A stretch of 64,000 nucleotides of DNA from Brachionus manjavacas (taxonomy: Eukaryota; Rotifera; Eurotatoria; Ploima; Brachionidae), in contig JAHQIY010000001.1 in NCBI GenBank assembly GCA_019054805.1, forward strand, positions 6,462,501 through 6,526,500. The letters are read 5' to 3'. This document shows positions 14,001 through 23,600 of the stretch, piece after piece (the stretch's first letter is position 1; every line of letters begins with the position of its first letter). The position numbers and the translations under genes were made by a program. The notes below the pieces were generated by a model that did not search any database, was not told the origin of the DNA, and saw only the letters and a list, made by a program, of their open reading frames with translations.

Positions 14001-15713
14001 AATCAATTAAAGATCAATAAAAAAAAATAAGGTTTTTTTATATTATCAAGATTAAACAATTAATGTTTTATTTTAAAACATTATTTTATTCATATTTTTT
14101 TTAGAAACTCTAATTATTAATGTTAAAGTTTTTAGGTTTTAAAAATTTTTAACCATTAATAGTTCAAAATTAGCTGATTATTTTATCTCATATTTACAAG
14201 AAATGGAATAGGTAATTTTTGACCTAATGACAAATGAAAAGGATAAAAAGGACGTTCTTTCAAGCCAGAGCGATATTAATTTTTTTCAGTCGAAATGCCA
14301 AAAAGTACTTAAGTATTTTTATTTGAGTAAATGAATAAAATTTGTAAAATCTGATACATTTAAAAAAAGAAAAACGAAAAGTCATGCCTTTTTTATCGAC
14401 TTAATTTAAAAAAAAATTTTGAATTCATTTCAAAAGAGAAACAAAATTTGCTTTTTTAAAAAATTTTACTTGAACTAGTCAAAGATAATTATTACCGATA
14501 TTATCACCATTAAATAAAGAAAAATACTTACTCTTTTTTTGGAACTTTTTTATAATCTTCAATACAAAAAAAGTCAGAATAATCATTCTTTAACATATTT
14601 TATATATTTTATTTCATTTTAACATTTATTTTATATTTTAGTATAACTTCATATTTTTTAGCGTTTTGAGGGCTTACATTATCTTCAAAACGCTAAAAAA
14701 TATGTCAATCCCAAAAACTTTTATAGGTCCCTAAAAAGAGTCGTTCAAACGATACTGATATTCAAAAAATTATTATAAAAAAAATGACCATGCTCAAAAA
14801 TTGTAATTAAAACAAAGTTTTCAATTTTTTTATCACTATAAAATTCAATTAAGAGAAAAATTTTTATCTTAAAATTAAAAATATAACAATATTTATTTGA
14901 GAAATAAAAATTAAAATTTTTTTTATGACTAATAAATGCTTTCTGACTCATTTAAATGTTAGATTAAAGCTAAGGTTTAAGCTAGTGTCAAAATAACATC
15001 AACGGTTATCTATGGTAACAAAAAAAATTGGTCCATCGAGTATTAAACTATCAAATAAATTGTTAAATAAACTATTGAATAAATTATTAAAACTATTTAA
15101 ATTTAATTTAAAAGGCTGGTACATACACAGGTTTGTGCCCGACCAGAACATCAATGTGACATATAAATTTGCCAATGACACTGTGTTAAATGCGGGCGAG
15201 AAGCTCAAAGTGTTGTCGAATAGACAAAGAAGCTCTAGCATGCATGACGGTCTCAATAGACCGCCAAGACCGATCAAGGCCATTGAAAAAGTGATCACTG
15301 CATATAATATTGACAATTGGGGTACTTATAGCAAGTTTAGTGTGACTAAGCTCATTAATCAGGACGGAGTCGACAAGGCAGTGCTGACACAGTCGCTGCT
15401 TAAGCTTCCGTCGTCGAACAACCTTAACCAGATGGAGGAGATTCCATTGCCAGAGGGCAGCGAGTTGGGCAGGAATTTTCGTACCGCGACCTCCAAGAGC
15501 ACGACTAATTTGAACGAGCTGGCCGGCAATCAGATGGTCAGGGCCCGCTCGGTATCCAAGCCGTGCTGTCCAGAGACAACCACCACCACTACAACCAAGA
15601 CTACGACCACGTCGACCACTCAACAAACAACCACCACTACTACCAAGAATTGCTGTCCCGATCAGTTAGTGACCGCCAAGCCGCCCATTGTACATGTGAC
15701 TCGCCAATTTTAG
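2017..15713 (+). CDS. Cytoplasmic intermediate filament protein with lamin-type rod, Arg/Glu repeat tail and lamin-tail domain
   Basis: Three exons: 2017-3536 (donor GTTAGT), 7886-9522 (donor GTATTT) and 15115-15713. Phases are compatible and give about 1,251 residues. Residues 1-80 form a Ser/Arg head. Residues about 82-440 are the coiled-coil rod; it opens with a coil 1A signature (EKQELHELNSRLDQLVDAV) and ends with a degenerate helix-termination motif (LDSEVAVYARLLNQ). Its length fits the long coil 1B of lamin/protostome type. Residues about 507-900 are Arg/Glu-rich heptad-like repeats. A lamin-tail (LTD) fold spans about 1020-1135; the GEYIILEN strand and GWYIHRF straddle intron 2, and NIDNWGTYSKFSVTKLIN follows. 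The C-terminus is Thr-rich between two CCP motifs and ends RQF. There is no CaaX box and no obvious nuclear lamin C-terminus, so a cytoplasmic filament is inferred. Typical protostome members are about 550-650 residues, so the tail is roughly doubled. The start is the first in-frame ATG, with A at -1 and three bases of AGA context. Confidence 0.9.
6715..7130 (-). mobile_element. LINE 3' fragment (family A) in filament intron 1
   Basis: The minus-strand translation keeps pieces such as FRIQQLDLSSMDYALPSLNS and LKYDASTNILHHKILNKL. At the DNA level it aligns along its length with 10430-10740, the C-terminal region of the longer LINE copy in intron 2. It represents the domain downstream of the reverse transcriptase, with several indels and frame breaks. 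It is dead, 5'-truncated and opposite to the host gene. Confidence 0.75.
7605..7830 (-). mobile_element. LINE C-terminal fragment (family C) in filament intron 1
   Basis: The minus strand encodes an intact end of a non-LTR retrotransposon polyprotein: ALFWTPQGKRNAGRPKIAWR, then VERDLKEMKLTWGQAE, then VEWRGRVDALCS. The W-P-GKR-GRPK-TWRRTVE-DLK...TW...A-DR-WR...ALCS series is characteristic of the extreme C-terminus of many animal endonuclease/reverse transcriptase LINEs. Only about 75 codons are left. It is preserved far better than the other LINE pieces in this intron and sits about 55 bp upstream of exon 2. The same end, more decayed, occurs at about 56340-56548. Confidence 0.8.
7979..8900 (+). 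repeat. Coding tandem repeat (about 81-84 bp, 27-28 residues) in the filament tail
   Basis: Exon 2 of the filament gene begins with successive units of the form REEEEKRRREHEEQLRKKG / EEERLRRQ, 27-28 residues long. At least three clean copies lie between 7979 and 8230, followed by increasingly shuffled REYEEQVR / RLRRQREEE modules to about 8900. The composition is almost wholly Arg, Glu, Gln and Lys with regularly placed Leu, as in trichohyalin and other single alpha-helix or coiled-coil proteins. Copies share codons, which suggests expansion by unequal exchange. Confidence 0.8.
9825..10085 (-). mobile_element. LINE fragment (family A), second copy in intron 2
   Basis: On the plus strand this stretch aligns closely with 10640-10890 (shared landmarks GATGTTGGAGGGAGTATCAT, GTATTCTGAATTGCTTGTA, GCGTTCTTTAATTT). 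It is therefore a second, independently truncated copy of the same LINE C-terminal region in the same minus orientation. All frames are broken. Confidence 0.75.
10225..11900 (-). mobile_element. Non-LTR retrotransposon (LINE family A), 5'-truncated and degenerate
   Basis: Read on the minus strand, fragments of a reverse transcriptase appear in the right order. An NYKPISITSCLEKLL block lies near 11760, an ISKAFDRVWHEGLL block near 11550, a FADDLVSFFIF catalytic-type block near 11150, and then an open stretch at 10417-10950 (FLGIKFDSKLNFN, LYKSLVGSILDYSFPCL, KKLQAIQNTAVRFILKLKYD). These follow the order of Jockey/CR1-like LINEs. The 3' end is a run of AAAT repeats next to 10225. Multiple stops and frameshifts show it is inactive. 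Plus-strand DNA at 17900-18430 is clearly the same family. Confidence 0.85.
12966..13006. repeat. Perfect 18-bp inverted repeat with 5-nt loop
   Basis: The arms CATAACTATTTCCTTTAC and GTAAAGGAAATAGTTATG are exact reverse complements separated by TTTTT, within intron 2 of the filament gene. It may be the relic of an inverted-repeat element; no flanking duplication is apparent. Confidence 0.9.
14650..14704. repeat. Perfect 20-bp inverted repeat with 15-nt loop
   Basis: Arms at 14650-14669 and 14685-14704 are exact reverse complements around a 15-nt loop, in intron 2 of the filament gene about 400 bp before exon 3. It would fold as a stable hairpin in the pre-mRNA. It could be a small transposon relic or a structured RNA; sequence alone does not decide. 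Confidence 0.9.
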
Positions 15714-16023
15714 GAAATTTTTGCACTTATTCTTTAACGCTTAGATGAATTTAAGAAAATTTTTTATTAAAAGAGGATAAGAGATTTTTGAGCATAGATT
15801 TTTTTGTAAATTTTTTTTTTCACAATGAATATTAATGCCATCATGTTAAACTTAAATGTGTAAAAAGTAGTTGTTTAACAAAATAGCGCATGATCGAGTA
15901 AAGTGAATTTATAAAAGACTTGACTCTGATTCATGCGACCGGCTGCATTCCACAGCGAGCATAATTTTTTTCCATATTTATTTAATTTTATAGAATAGAA
16001 TTGTTTAAAGTTTTATTTTTGCC

Positions 16024-16029
16024 AATAAA
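16024..16029 (+). terminator. Candidate polyadenylation signal AATAAA for the filament gene
   Basis: First convincing AATAAA after the stop codon at 15713, giving a 3'UTR of roughly 310 nt. Such motifs are common by chance in this AT-rich DNA, so confidence is limited. Confidence 0.35.
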
Positions 16030-16111
16030 ATATTTAATAAAAAATAACCTTTTTTTCCTAAAATATATCAAATATTTTTAGAGTCGGTCACAGCTGTGCA
16101 ATAAATACTTC

Positions 16112-16165
16112 TTTGTCGATATCACTGGAAAGATGATATACTTAACAATGAGCGTTTAAGTTTGA
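16112..16165 (-). mobile_element. Fragment of the TRIM long terminal repeat
   Basis: The reverse complement of this segment matches the LTR at 34505-34560. The shared core includes AAACGCTCATTGTTAAGTAT followed by ATCTTTCCAGTGATATCGAC. The match stops on both sides, so this is a truncated third copy of that terminal repeat, 18 kb away, showing that the element is a dispersed family. Confidence 0.75.
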
Positions 16166-16959
16166 AAGAAGCATTAATAGCTTATCCAATACGTCTTACT
16201 TTTTAATCTTCGTTTTTAACAAGAATGATAGCAAAATTTACTTGATTAAAGTGAAAGTTGACCAAAAAAATTGAAAAAATTTTTGTTATTAGGGAAAAAA
16301 ATTCTATAGAATGATTTTTTTTGTTTAAAAAGCAAATTTTAAACATTTAATTTATAAGGTCTTGTCACATCTACGACCAATTGAAAATAAAGTGCGAAAA
16401 TGTAAAAATGTGAATCAAACCCTCTGCTTATAATAAACAAATAAAGAAATCTAAAACCTTTTCCTTATGCATTTATAAAAAAACTTGAAATTTAGACCCT
16501 TAATTTTTAAAAAGAATTTATTGTTTCAAATTTTATAAGAATTTTTTGAATAATTTTAGAAATTAAAATACTAAAAGCTCAGTGCAATAAATAAAGAATT
16601 AAAAAAAAAATTCCTTTTTTTCACGTAATTTTACGTGGAATTTTGTTTGAAAATGGTAATTTTTAGTAAAAAAATTAAAATGTATAATTTTTTCAAAAAA
16701 TTTTTTTCATAATACCCTAGAATCTGTCCTTTTTCATTTACAAATCCCTTCACTATCTAATAAATAGATAAATTTACCAGATAAAAGATTTTTTTAATTA
16801 AATTATTAATTATTTTACAGTACTTGTATGAATTTCTGTTTTTACAGGAATTTATTAAAATTTATGAAAGAAAAATGAATTAGTTGTTTTTAGTCTTTAT
16901 AATCCAACCAATGTACTTCTGAACATTGAGCTTTTTAAAAAAGTTAATAAAAAAGTAGA

Positions 16960-18480
16960 AACTCCATCTTAGGTGGCGATCTAAACGCTAGAACAAAGCA
17001 AATAGGCTGCGTAGCGGAAAATGAAAACGGTATTATGTTGGAAAGGTTACTTTGAAATTCTTAATCTTTTATTAGATTCATCTTCATTAATTGACAAAAT
17101 TACAGACTTTAATGTCTAAAATATTCAAGACATGACTAGTGACCATTTCCCAATCAAAGCATCAATTTCTATGGGCTATCAATTAGAAAATAAATCAACA
17201 GCTAAAAAATTTAACTATAAGAAAGCGAACTGGCAATTATTTAGCGAGATTCTCAAATAGTTATTATCCCTGAAAGTTCCATCACTTGTTCGTAACAAGT
17301 TGTTACGAACATTGTTATTCTGATAAAAGAAGCAGAAAAGTAAGAAGAAACTTCCAAAAAACTCGCTGTCAAAAGCTCAAGCAAAAATATAATCAACTTG
17401 CATTTGAGTAAAAGGCCTCTTTAAAAAAAGTCTTAAATCAAAATTGGTTTGATTTTATCAAGAAATAGGAAAAAACTTACTTACAAGTAGACCTTACAAG
17501 TTTTAAGTGTAATTATTAATTTATCAATTCAATTATTGTATAATTTTAAGAAAATGTATAGGACTGCTATAGCTGAAAATAAAACGCTCAGGCGTTCTCA
17601 GCTTTGTGGATAAGATCCACGCAGTTATCTACTACTACTACTACTACTACTACCTTTATGGAAAAAAAATTAATTAATTTAGAACAAAAAAAGTATCAAA
17701 TTTAATCCCAAATTTATTTTCAAATTACAAGGAATTCAAAACTAATGAAGAAAAGGGAAAATGCTAAAACTCTTATCTTAAATATTTAGTCCAAATTCTG
17801 ATTTAATTGATCCTAAGAAAGATTTCGAAATTTACCTAGAAATTCATTAATAGAAATCACAGAACTTTTTAATTTATCTCTTAGAGAAGGTAAAGTCCCG
17901 AAAGCGTGGAAAACTTCGAACATTATAATGATTCAAAAAAACACCTCTAATTTACAAGATCCTTTAAATTATAGACCAATTAGTAAAACGAATTGCTTAG
18001 GAAAGTTCCTGGAACGAATAGTTTATTCAAGATTAAACAATTTTTTGAACAAAATTCACTCCTTATCCAGGAGCAATCTGGATTTAGGAAACACCAGCGA
18101 ACATCAGATAATCTATTCTTTTTAATTCAAAAAATTTTGGAATAAATTAATAGAAAAAAAAAGAGTTTGTGGCCTTTTTTTGATATTTCTAAAGCCTTCG
18201 ATAGGGTTTGGCATGAGGGTTTACTTTTTAAATTGATTAAAATGAATTCACCTCATTACTTGACTAACTGGATTAGATCCTTTTTAGAAAGGACATTTAA
18301 GGTAAATGTGAATGACCACTTGAGCGACGTATATCAAATAACTGCAGGTGTTCCTCAAAGCTCAGTAGTTAGTCCACTTTTATTTAGTATATATATTAAT
18401 GACATCCCCAAAAGAAACAAAACATAAAACGAATACTCTAGTTACATACTTCATTTATAACAAAAAGGGTGCTTTTATCT
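16960..18480 (+). mobile_element. Non-LTR retrotransposon (LINE family A), degenerate, with nested insertion
   Basis: On the plus strand an endonuclease portion begins near 16972 (GGDLNARTKQIGC, then MTSDHFPIKAS at about 17130, the SDH-type catalytic end of an EEP endonuclease). Reverse transcriptase blocks follow at 17905-18425: GKVPKAWKTSNIIMI, LNYRPISKTNCLGKFLER, FDISKAFDRVWHEGLLFKLI, TAGVPQSSVVSPLLFSIYIN. Frames are broken by stops and indels. A foreign ACT-tailed LINE 3' end (about 17520-17653) interrupts it between the endonuclease and the reverse transcriptase. The copy ends shortly after the YIND block. Confidence 0.85.
17520..17653 (+). mobile_element. 3' end of ACT-tailed LINE (family B), nested in family A copy
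   Basis: GGACTGCTATAGC, a GC-richer hairpin-prone stretch and then a CTA trinucleotide run (17629-17653) match, in order, the 3' terminus of the family B element read on the minus strand at 27060-26960. The 5' boundary is uncertain. Such short, 3'-anchored copies ending in a simple repeat are typical of target-primed LINE insertions. Confidence 0.65.
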
Positions 18481-18859
18481 GTTTTTCATCAAAAGCGATG
18501 TTACATCATTTATAAAAATATTCGTTAATCACTTATATGAATTTTACAAAGATAGTTAAAATCTTTATTACTTTAATAATTAAAGCTTAGAAAAATTTTA
18601 TAATTTTACGACTCAATATTATTTTAGATCATCAAACCGAAGCAAATTTTGTTTAAAAAAACTTTAAAAAAAGCAATGCCGAATTAATTTTTTGATAGGA
18701 TATATTCCGAAAATCTTAAAAATAAAATATTCTTGTATTTTTTTGTAATTTTCTGTTTTTTAATATCCTTTTTTAAAGCACTTGGAAATCGATTTTACTT
18801 TTTAATTTATTTCCATATTTTTTAAACAAATATAATTTTTAAATATTAATTTTTCTAAA

Positions 18860-19279
18860 TAAAGGTGTATGATCAGATATAAACAATTATCGCGGAATTT
18901 CAAATCTATCACCAATAGCAAATATATTTGAAAAATTTTTGGCAAAACAGGTATCCCACTATTTTGAATCGAATAAGATTTTATTTAATGGACAGCATGG
19001 TTTTAGATCTGTACATTCTTGTCAAACAGTTATCCATGAGTATATTACTGGAGTAAATTAAGCTAAAGAAAAAAAACTATCTCATTGTTTATTGAATTTA
19101 GGAAAGCATTTAATGTTATTGATACAAATTTTTTATTTTTTAAATTCTTCCATTTTGGTTTTGATAATTCTTCTTTGGGCCTTCTTTCAAATTATTTTCA
19201 AAAGTTAACCTCGCTGTTAATTTTCTTGTTTTTGTATTATAAAAAAAGGATTTTAAATCAACAAATCCAAGTCTCTTAA
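18860..19279 (+). mobile_element. Non-LTR reverse transcriptase fragment
   Basis: The plus strand keeps reverse transcriptase blocks DINNYRGISNLSPIANIFEK, NGQHGFRSVHSCQT and FIEFRKAFNVIDTNFLFFK (a block A-like F-D-F-KAFD-VD motif), in that order with one stop between. Upstream and downstream parts of the polyprotein are missing. The sequence differs from LINE family A 400 bp upstream, so it is a separate element. Confidence 0.75.
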
Positions 19280-19562
19280 GATTTAGAATTAGCTATTAAA
19301 AATTATAAAGACGAAGTTGTTCCCGGTGATGGAGGTTGTGGATGTTTTTTAATTTTTAAAAAAATCTATATGATGCCGTGTTCAGATTGAAAGCTTGTAA
19401 GTCGAATGCTCAAACGTAACGAATTCTGATAATTTTTAAAATTGATTGCTTGTTTAGCTTTTGTACATTCGGAACTTGTCGTCGTAGCGTTTGTTTTATT
19501 ACCACTAAATATTTCAATTAGATTGACTAAGTTGTACAAAAATTTTGAAAATATATAAATAT

Positions 19563-20615
19563 ATATATGGCTTAATTTTTTGTGTTTGAATTACAAAATG
19601 TATCCAATGTTGAAGTAACATTGAAAAAGTGCGATAAAAAATAATTTAAAGTTGAAATTGTAAGCATTTTCATATTTGAAATTAAACTCTCTAGTGAAAG
19701 AGAATGAGTTTAATTTTTATTTCGAAATTTAAAAAAAGTATAGAAAATTCATTTTTAATTTTTAAACAATTCATTTATTTATTTTACTGAGAAAATGCTC
19801 CTTCAGAATTAAAATACATGAAAAAAGTTAAAATAAAGTTAAAAAATGAAATAAAATAAAAAATGAATACAAAAAAAATATAAATAATTCACTAAGAATA
19901 AAGTTTTTATTCAATTGTTGAAAAACTGGGTCTAGACGGTTAGGTAAACCAAAGTTCACTTATTATCTAAAAAATTCTTGTTCTCCGGTTTTGTGAACTA
20001 TTGGTTCACCCAATTTTTTTGTTCAAAATATAATTAAGGTGAACCAAAATAGAATTAAGTGAACAAATTGAATAAACCTATTTAAAAAAATTCTTAATTT
20101 TCAAAACTGATATAACAATTAGTTAAAAAGTTTTTTTTTTAATTTGAAGGAGCTTTAAAAATAGCTTAGCATTTGCTCGGATCTGGTTGACTTGGAATTA
20201 CCCTTTCAACAATCCCAAATACCCAAATGCTCTCTTTACTTAAATCTTTGCCTTTCAGAATAAAATAATAAAAATTAAAGAAAATTTAATTTAATTTTTC
20301 ACCCTTTGTGTTTGACTTTGGGGAACATAGATTCATCTATTTCCCAAAATTTACTTACTTCACCCAACTTTAAATTTTCTTTGTAATTATTCTTTCTATC
20401 TTATTTTTTATAATTACATTAGCTTTTTTTCTAAATAGATGAAAAAATTATCATTATAAAATTTATAAAAAAACAAAGTTTTTCATGTTTGCAATATTAA
20501 CTTTAAATTATTTTTTTTTTGAAACTGAAAAAAATATTTGAAGCATCGCACTTTTTCAATGTTATTTCAACATTGGATATATATATATATATATTGGACA
20601 CAAACAAAAAGTTAG
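19563..20615. mobile_element. Terminal-inverted-repeat element, copy 1
   Basis: The left end (19563-19636: TTAATTTTTTGTGTTTGAAT ... CCAATGTTGAAGTAACATTG ... AAAAAGTGCGAT) recurs inverted at 20545-20612. The same ends bound the copy at 59662-60405. Inside is a minus-strand LINE 3' remnant (AATGCTCCTTCAGAAT near 19795) and a zone with many GTTCAC/GTGAAC motifs (19930-20075). No transposase is present, so the element is non-autonomous. The right end is partly overwritten by a TA microsatellite. Confidence 0.7.
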
Positions 20616-23600
20616 ATACGGAACACATTAAGAGCCAAGGTATTCAATTTTATTATGGAATTGTTATCAACAAACTAAAATTGGACTACCACGTACTAAT
20701 GATAATTTTGAAGACTGGCATTATGGCTTAAAGTCAACAACTGCTAGAAATAATCGAATTTCTTAAAAATATGTCCTTTCAAATTTAATTTGAATAAAAA
20801 TTTTTAAAATCAATCAATATTATTAAATTTAGATTGACATTTTTTTTTTACATAAATAAAACTTGTGTCTAAATCATCATTATCAATTATGTCCAAATTA
20901 ATTTTTTTCAAATTAACTTGTCGAAAACCATTTCTACATTTAATCATTACATTATACAAGATTAAACAGATTGCTCTTTATGGTAAAATTTCTGAGCCAT
21001 AATTGTTATATATTATTGTTGAGAACATGACTTCATTATTGGCGTTTAAGTAAATATTAAAAATAAAGCCGACTTTTATCAAATATAAAAATATTTTTTA
21101 AATGTTTTAAGCAACAAAACAATTTTTATTTCATTCAAACATTGAGCGTTTAGAAATCAAAAGGCAAATTATTAATCAATTTTTGAATATTTACTTTTAA
21201 TTAAAATGTACTGCTAGTAAAAAATACAACACAAATTAAAAATAAAAATCATTCATCAGCTAATTTATTTTTAATATTTATGCTTTTTGATTTAAATCTT
21301 AATCGAATTTTTTCAAGTACTCTATAACCATAATGGTTAAATTATCAATCTTTTGTCACAAAAATGTTTATACTGGAATTACGACTGTTTTAATATCTAA
21401 CTATTTTCTAGTCTAAACCTTTTAGATTCACATTACTCTTTTATTGATAGTGACAAATAATTATGAATAATAAAAAAAATCTAAATTATACTTTCAATTA
21501 TTAGTTAGAAGAAAATAATTAAATGTTATTTAAGCTGCTTTTATGTTTTGTCGAGCAAAGTTCCTTCAGGAAAAGAGTTAGAAAAAATAAAATACAATGA
21601 TTTATTGACATATGTGTTATTTTTCGTATCTTAAAAATTTTAGAACAACTGTTTTCTGATTACAGTATTACCAATTCTTTCTCAATTAATGTTGCTACTT
21701 CTTAAATCAAATTAAATGAGATGTAAGAATACATCAATGATTTAATAAATAAATGAAAAAACTGTCTATGAATAAATTATTCCATCATCAAACAATAGAG
21801 ATATTTGAATTGCTTATTATTAGCAAAAAAAAACAATTCCATTTTACTATTAGAGTTTAAAATAATTGATACAGGAACATTGAGTGAATTTTAATTTCTT
21901 TTTTTATTTGAAAAAATTTGAAATTTTTAATTAAAATAATTCAAATGTTTTTTTACAATTTTCCGATTAAAATATTGGAGGCTACTACAGACTGCTTTTA
22001 AATATTTATAAATTAAAATCTCAGTCAGTAATCTAATCAATCTTGACAGTCAATAACCCTGATCTGGGATAGTCTCTGCTGTTCCTGGCACTTAAATGCT
22101 AATTAAATTTAGCGAGTGTCCAGAAACCAGTCCAAGACTCAACTTGACCATAAAGCAGTTTAGCACTCAATTACCTGCTTGCGTCTATTTCATTTGTAGC
22201 TAAACAAATTTTGCATTTTGAATTATAAAAAAATGAATGAACAACAAATGTTGAAATAATTTTTTCATGTTGAAATTTGTTATTTAATCGTATGTTCAAA
22301 GTTTTTTCAAACTACGCAATTTGTTATTAAAAATTTAAATTATGTTTTTCAATTGTTCACTATTTAGTCAGCTGCTTGATTAAATACGCAAATGTTTAAG
22401 TTATGATTTACACAAACCAATCTAATTGCATTTTGTCAATTATGTTCTAAAAAACAACTTTAATTTTAATTTCGAAATTTTAAAAAATATTTATCTTAGT
22501 TCAATAATCAAGGTTTTTTAGTCTCTAACCAAGTTCTCCTTGTATTTGGTGCAAAAATTTAAAATAAAGCTAAATTGTCTGTGTAATAAAATATTTTAGG
22601 ATCATTGTTAGCTAAATATTGAAGTTTCGTTGTATTAATATGAATTTGATCCGGTGAGATTAGAGATAAAATTCTTCCAGTTTCTAACTTTAAATTATTT
22701 TCTTCAAGACCATTCAAATAAAAAGCTTATTTTAAATTTTTTTATCGGAATTAATTTTTGTTTATTTTTGTATTGAACAAATAAGTTTAAATGAGAAGGA
22801 AATTTTTATACCAAATTAATTTTTAGATTTATTTTGATTGAGAATTTAAAAGTTCATTTTATCTATTAAGATATATGATTACACTAAGATCAATAAATTT
22901 TCTTTTTTTAAATTAAGTATCTTTATTGTATTTTTTTTTTTAAATCTGTTGTTATATTTTTTAAGTATCTGTTGTAAAATAACTTTAATATTTTACTAGC
23001 ACTTATTTAGTGCATAATTTTCGCATTAATTTGCAAAGTCTTATAAAATTTAAGTATTTAGTAGAATTTTTCATTAAAGGTAAAGGTTTTTTCTATAACT
23101 TGAGAATTCAAAAAAGTTTGATGGAATTGTTTCAAATTTTAATTTTTGATATAAATACATTCGTAAAGAGGAAAAAAAGATATTTAGGCCCTTCTTGATT
23201 TTTTTCTTTTTTAAATTCTCAATTAAAATTGAATGAAGAAGTCATTTTAGCAATAAATAGTAAATAAAGTTAATTTAAGTTACCATGCAATAAATTTTAT
23301 GTTATTAAACGTTTATTTCAAAAATGTTCTTTTTAATAAGATATTTTAGAATTAAAGTTTAATGTTATAAAAATGAGACTTGTCAAGAATCCGTTGGGGG
23401 ACAGAAAGTTCAAGTTGAATGTTACTTAGATGTCAATTCGAGGAATGCCAGAAAATATTTATTGTTTATTTTTAAATTTTAAAAAAATTTAAGATATTTC
23501 TGTAAATATACCTCGCATTATCAATATATTCTTGTCTAACTTTAGACTTTGAATTTTAAAATATTATCTAAAATAAAATCTAATAATATTTTTACTGGAA

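Larger units (their letters stand above)
9523..15114 (+). other. Intron 2 of the intermediate filament gene (splits the lamin-tail domain)
   Basis: GT...AG intron of about 5.6 kb, phase 1 inside a Gly codon between the first LTD strands. It holds two minus-strand LINE copies (about 9825-10085 and 10225-11900), an unassigned GC-richer patch (about 12190-12420) and two near-perfect hairpins (12966-13006 and 14650-14704). The remainder is A/T-rich with no coding evidence. A 70-codon open frame at 13465-13677 is hydrophobic but matches nothing I recognise. Confidence 0.75.

Noticed and set aside
17288-17310. Perfect 11-bp palindrome around CGTAACAAGTTGTTACG as a regulatory site
   Set aside because: It lies within the decayed LINE coding region and has no flanking gene to regulate; likely incidental.
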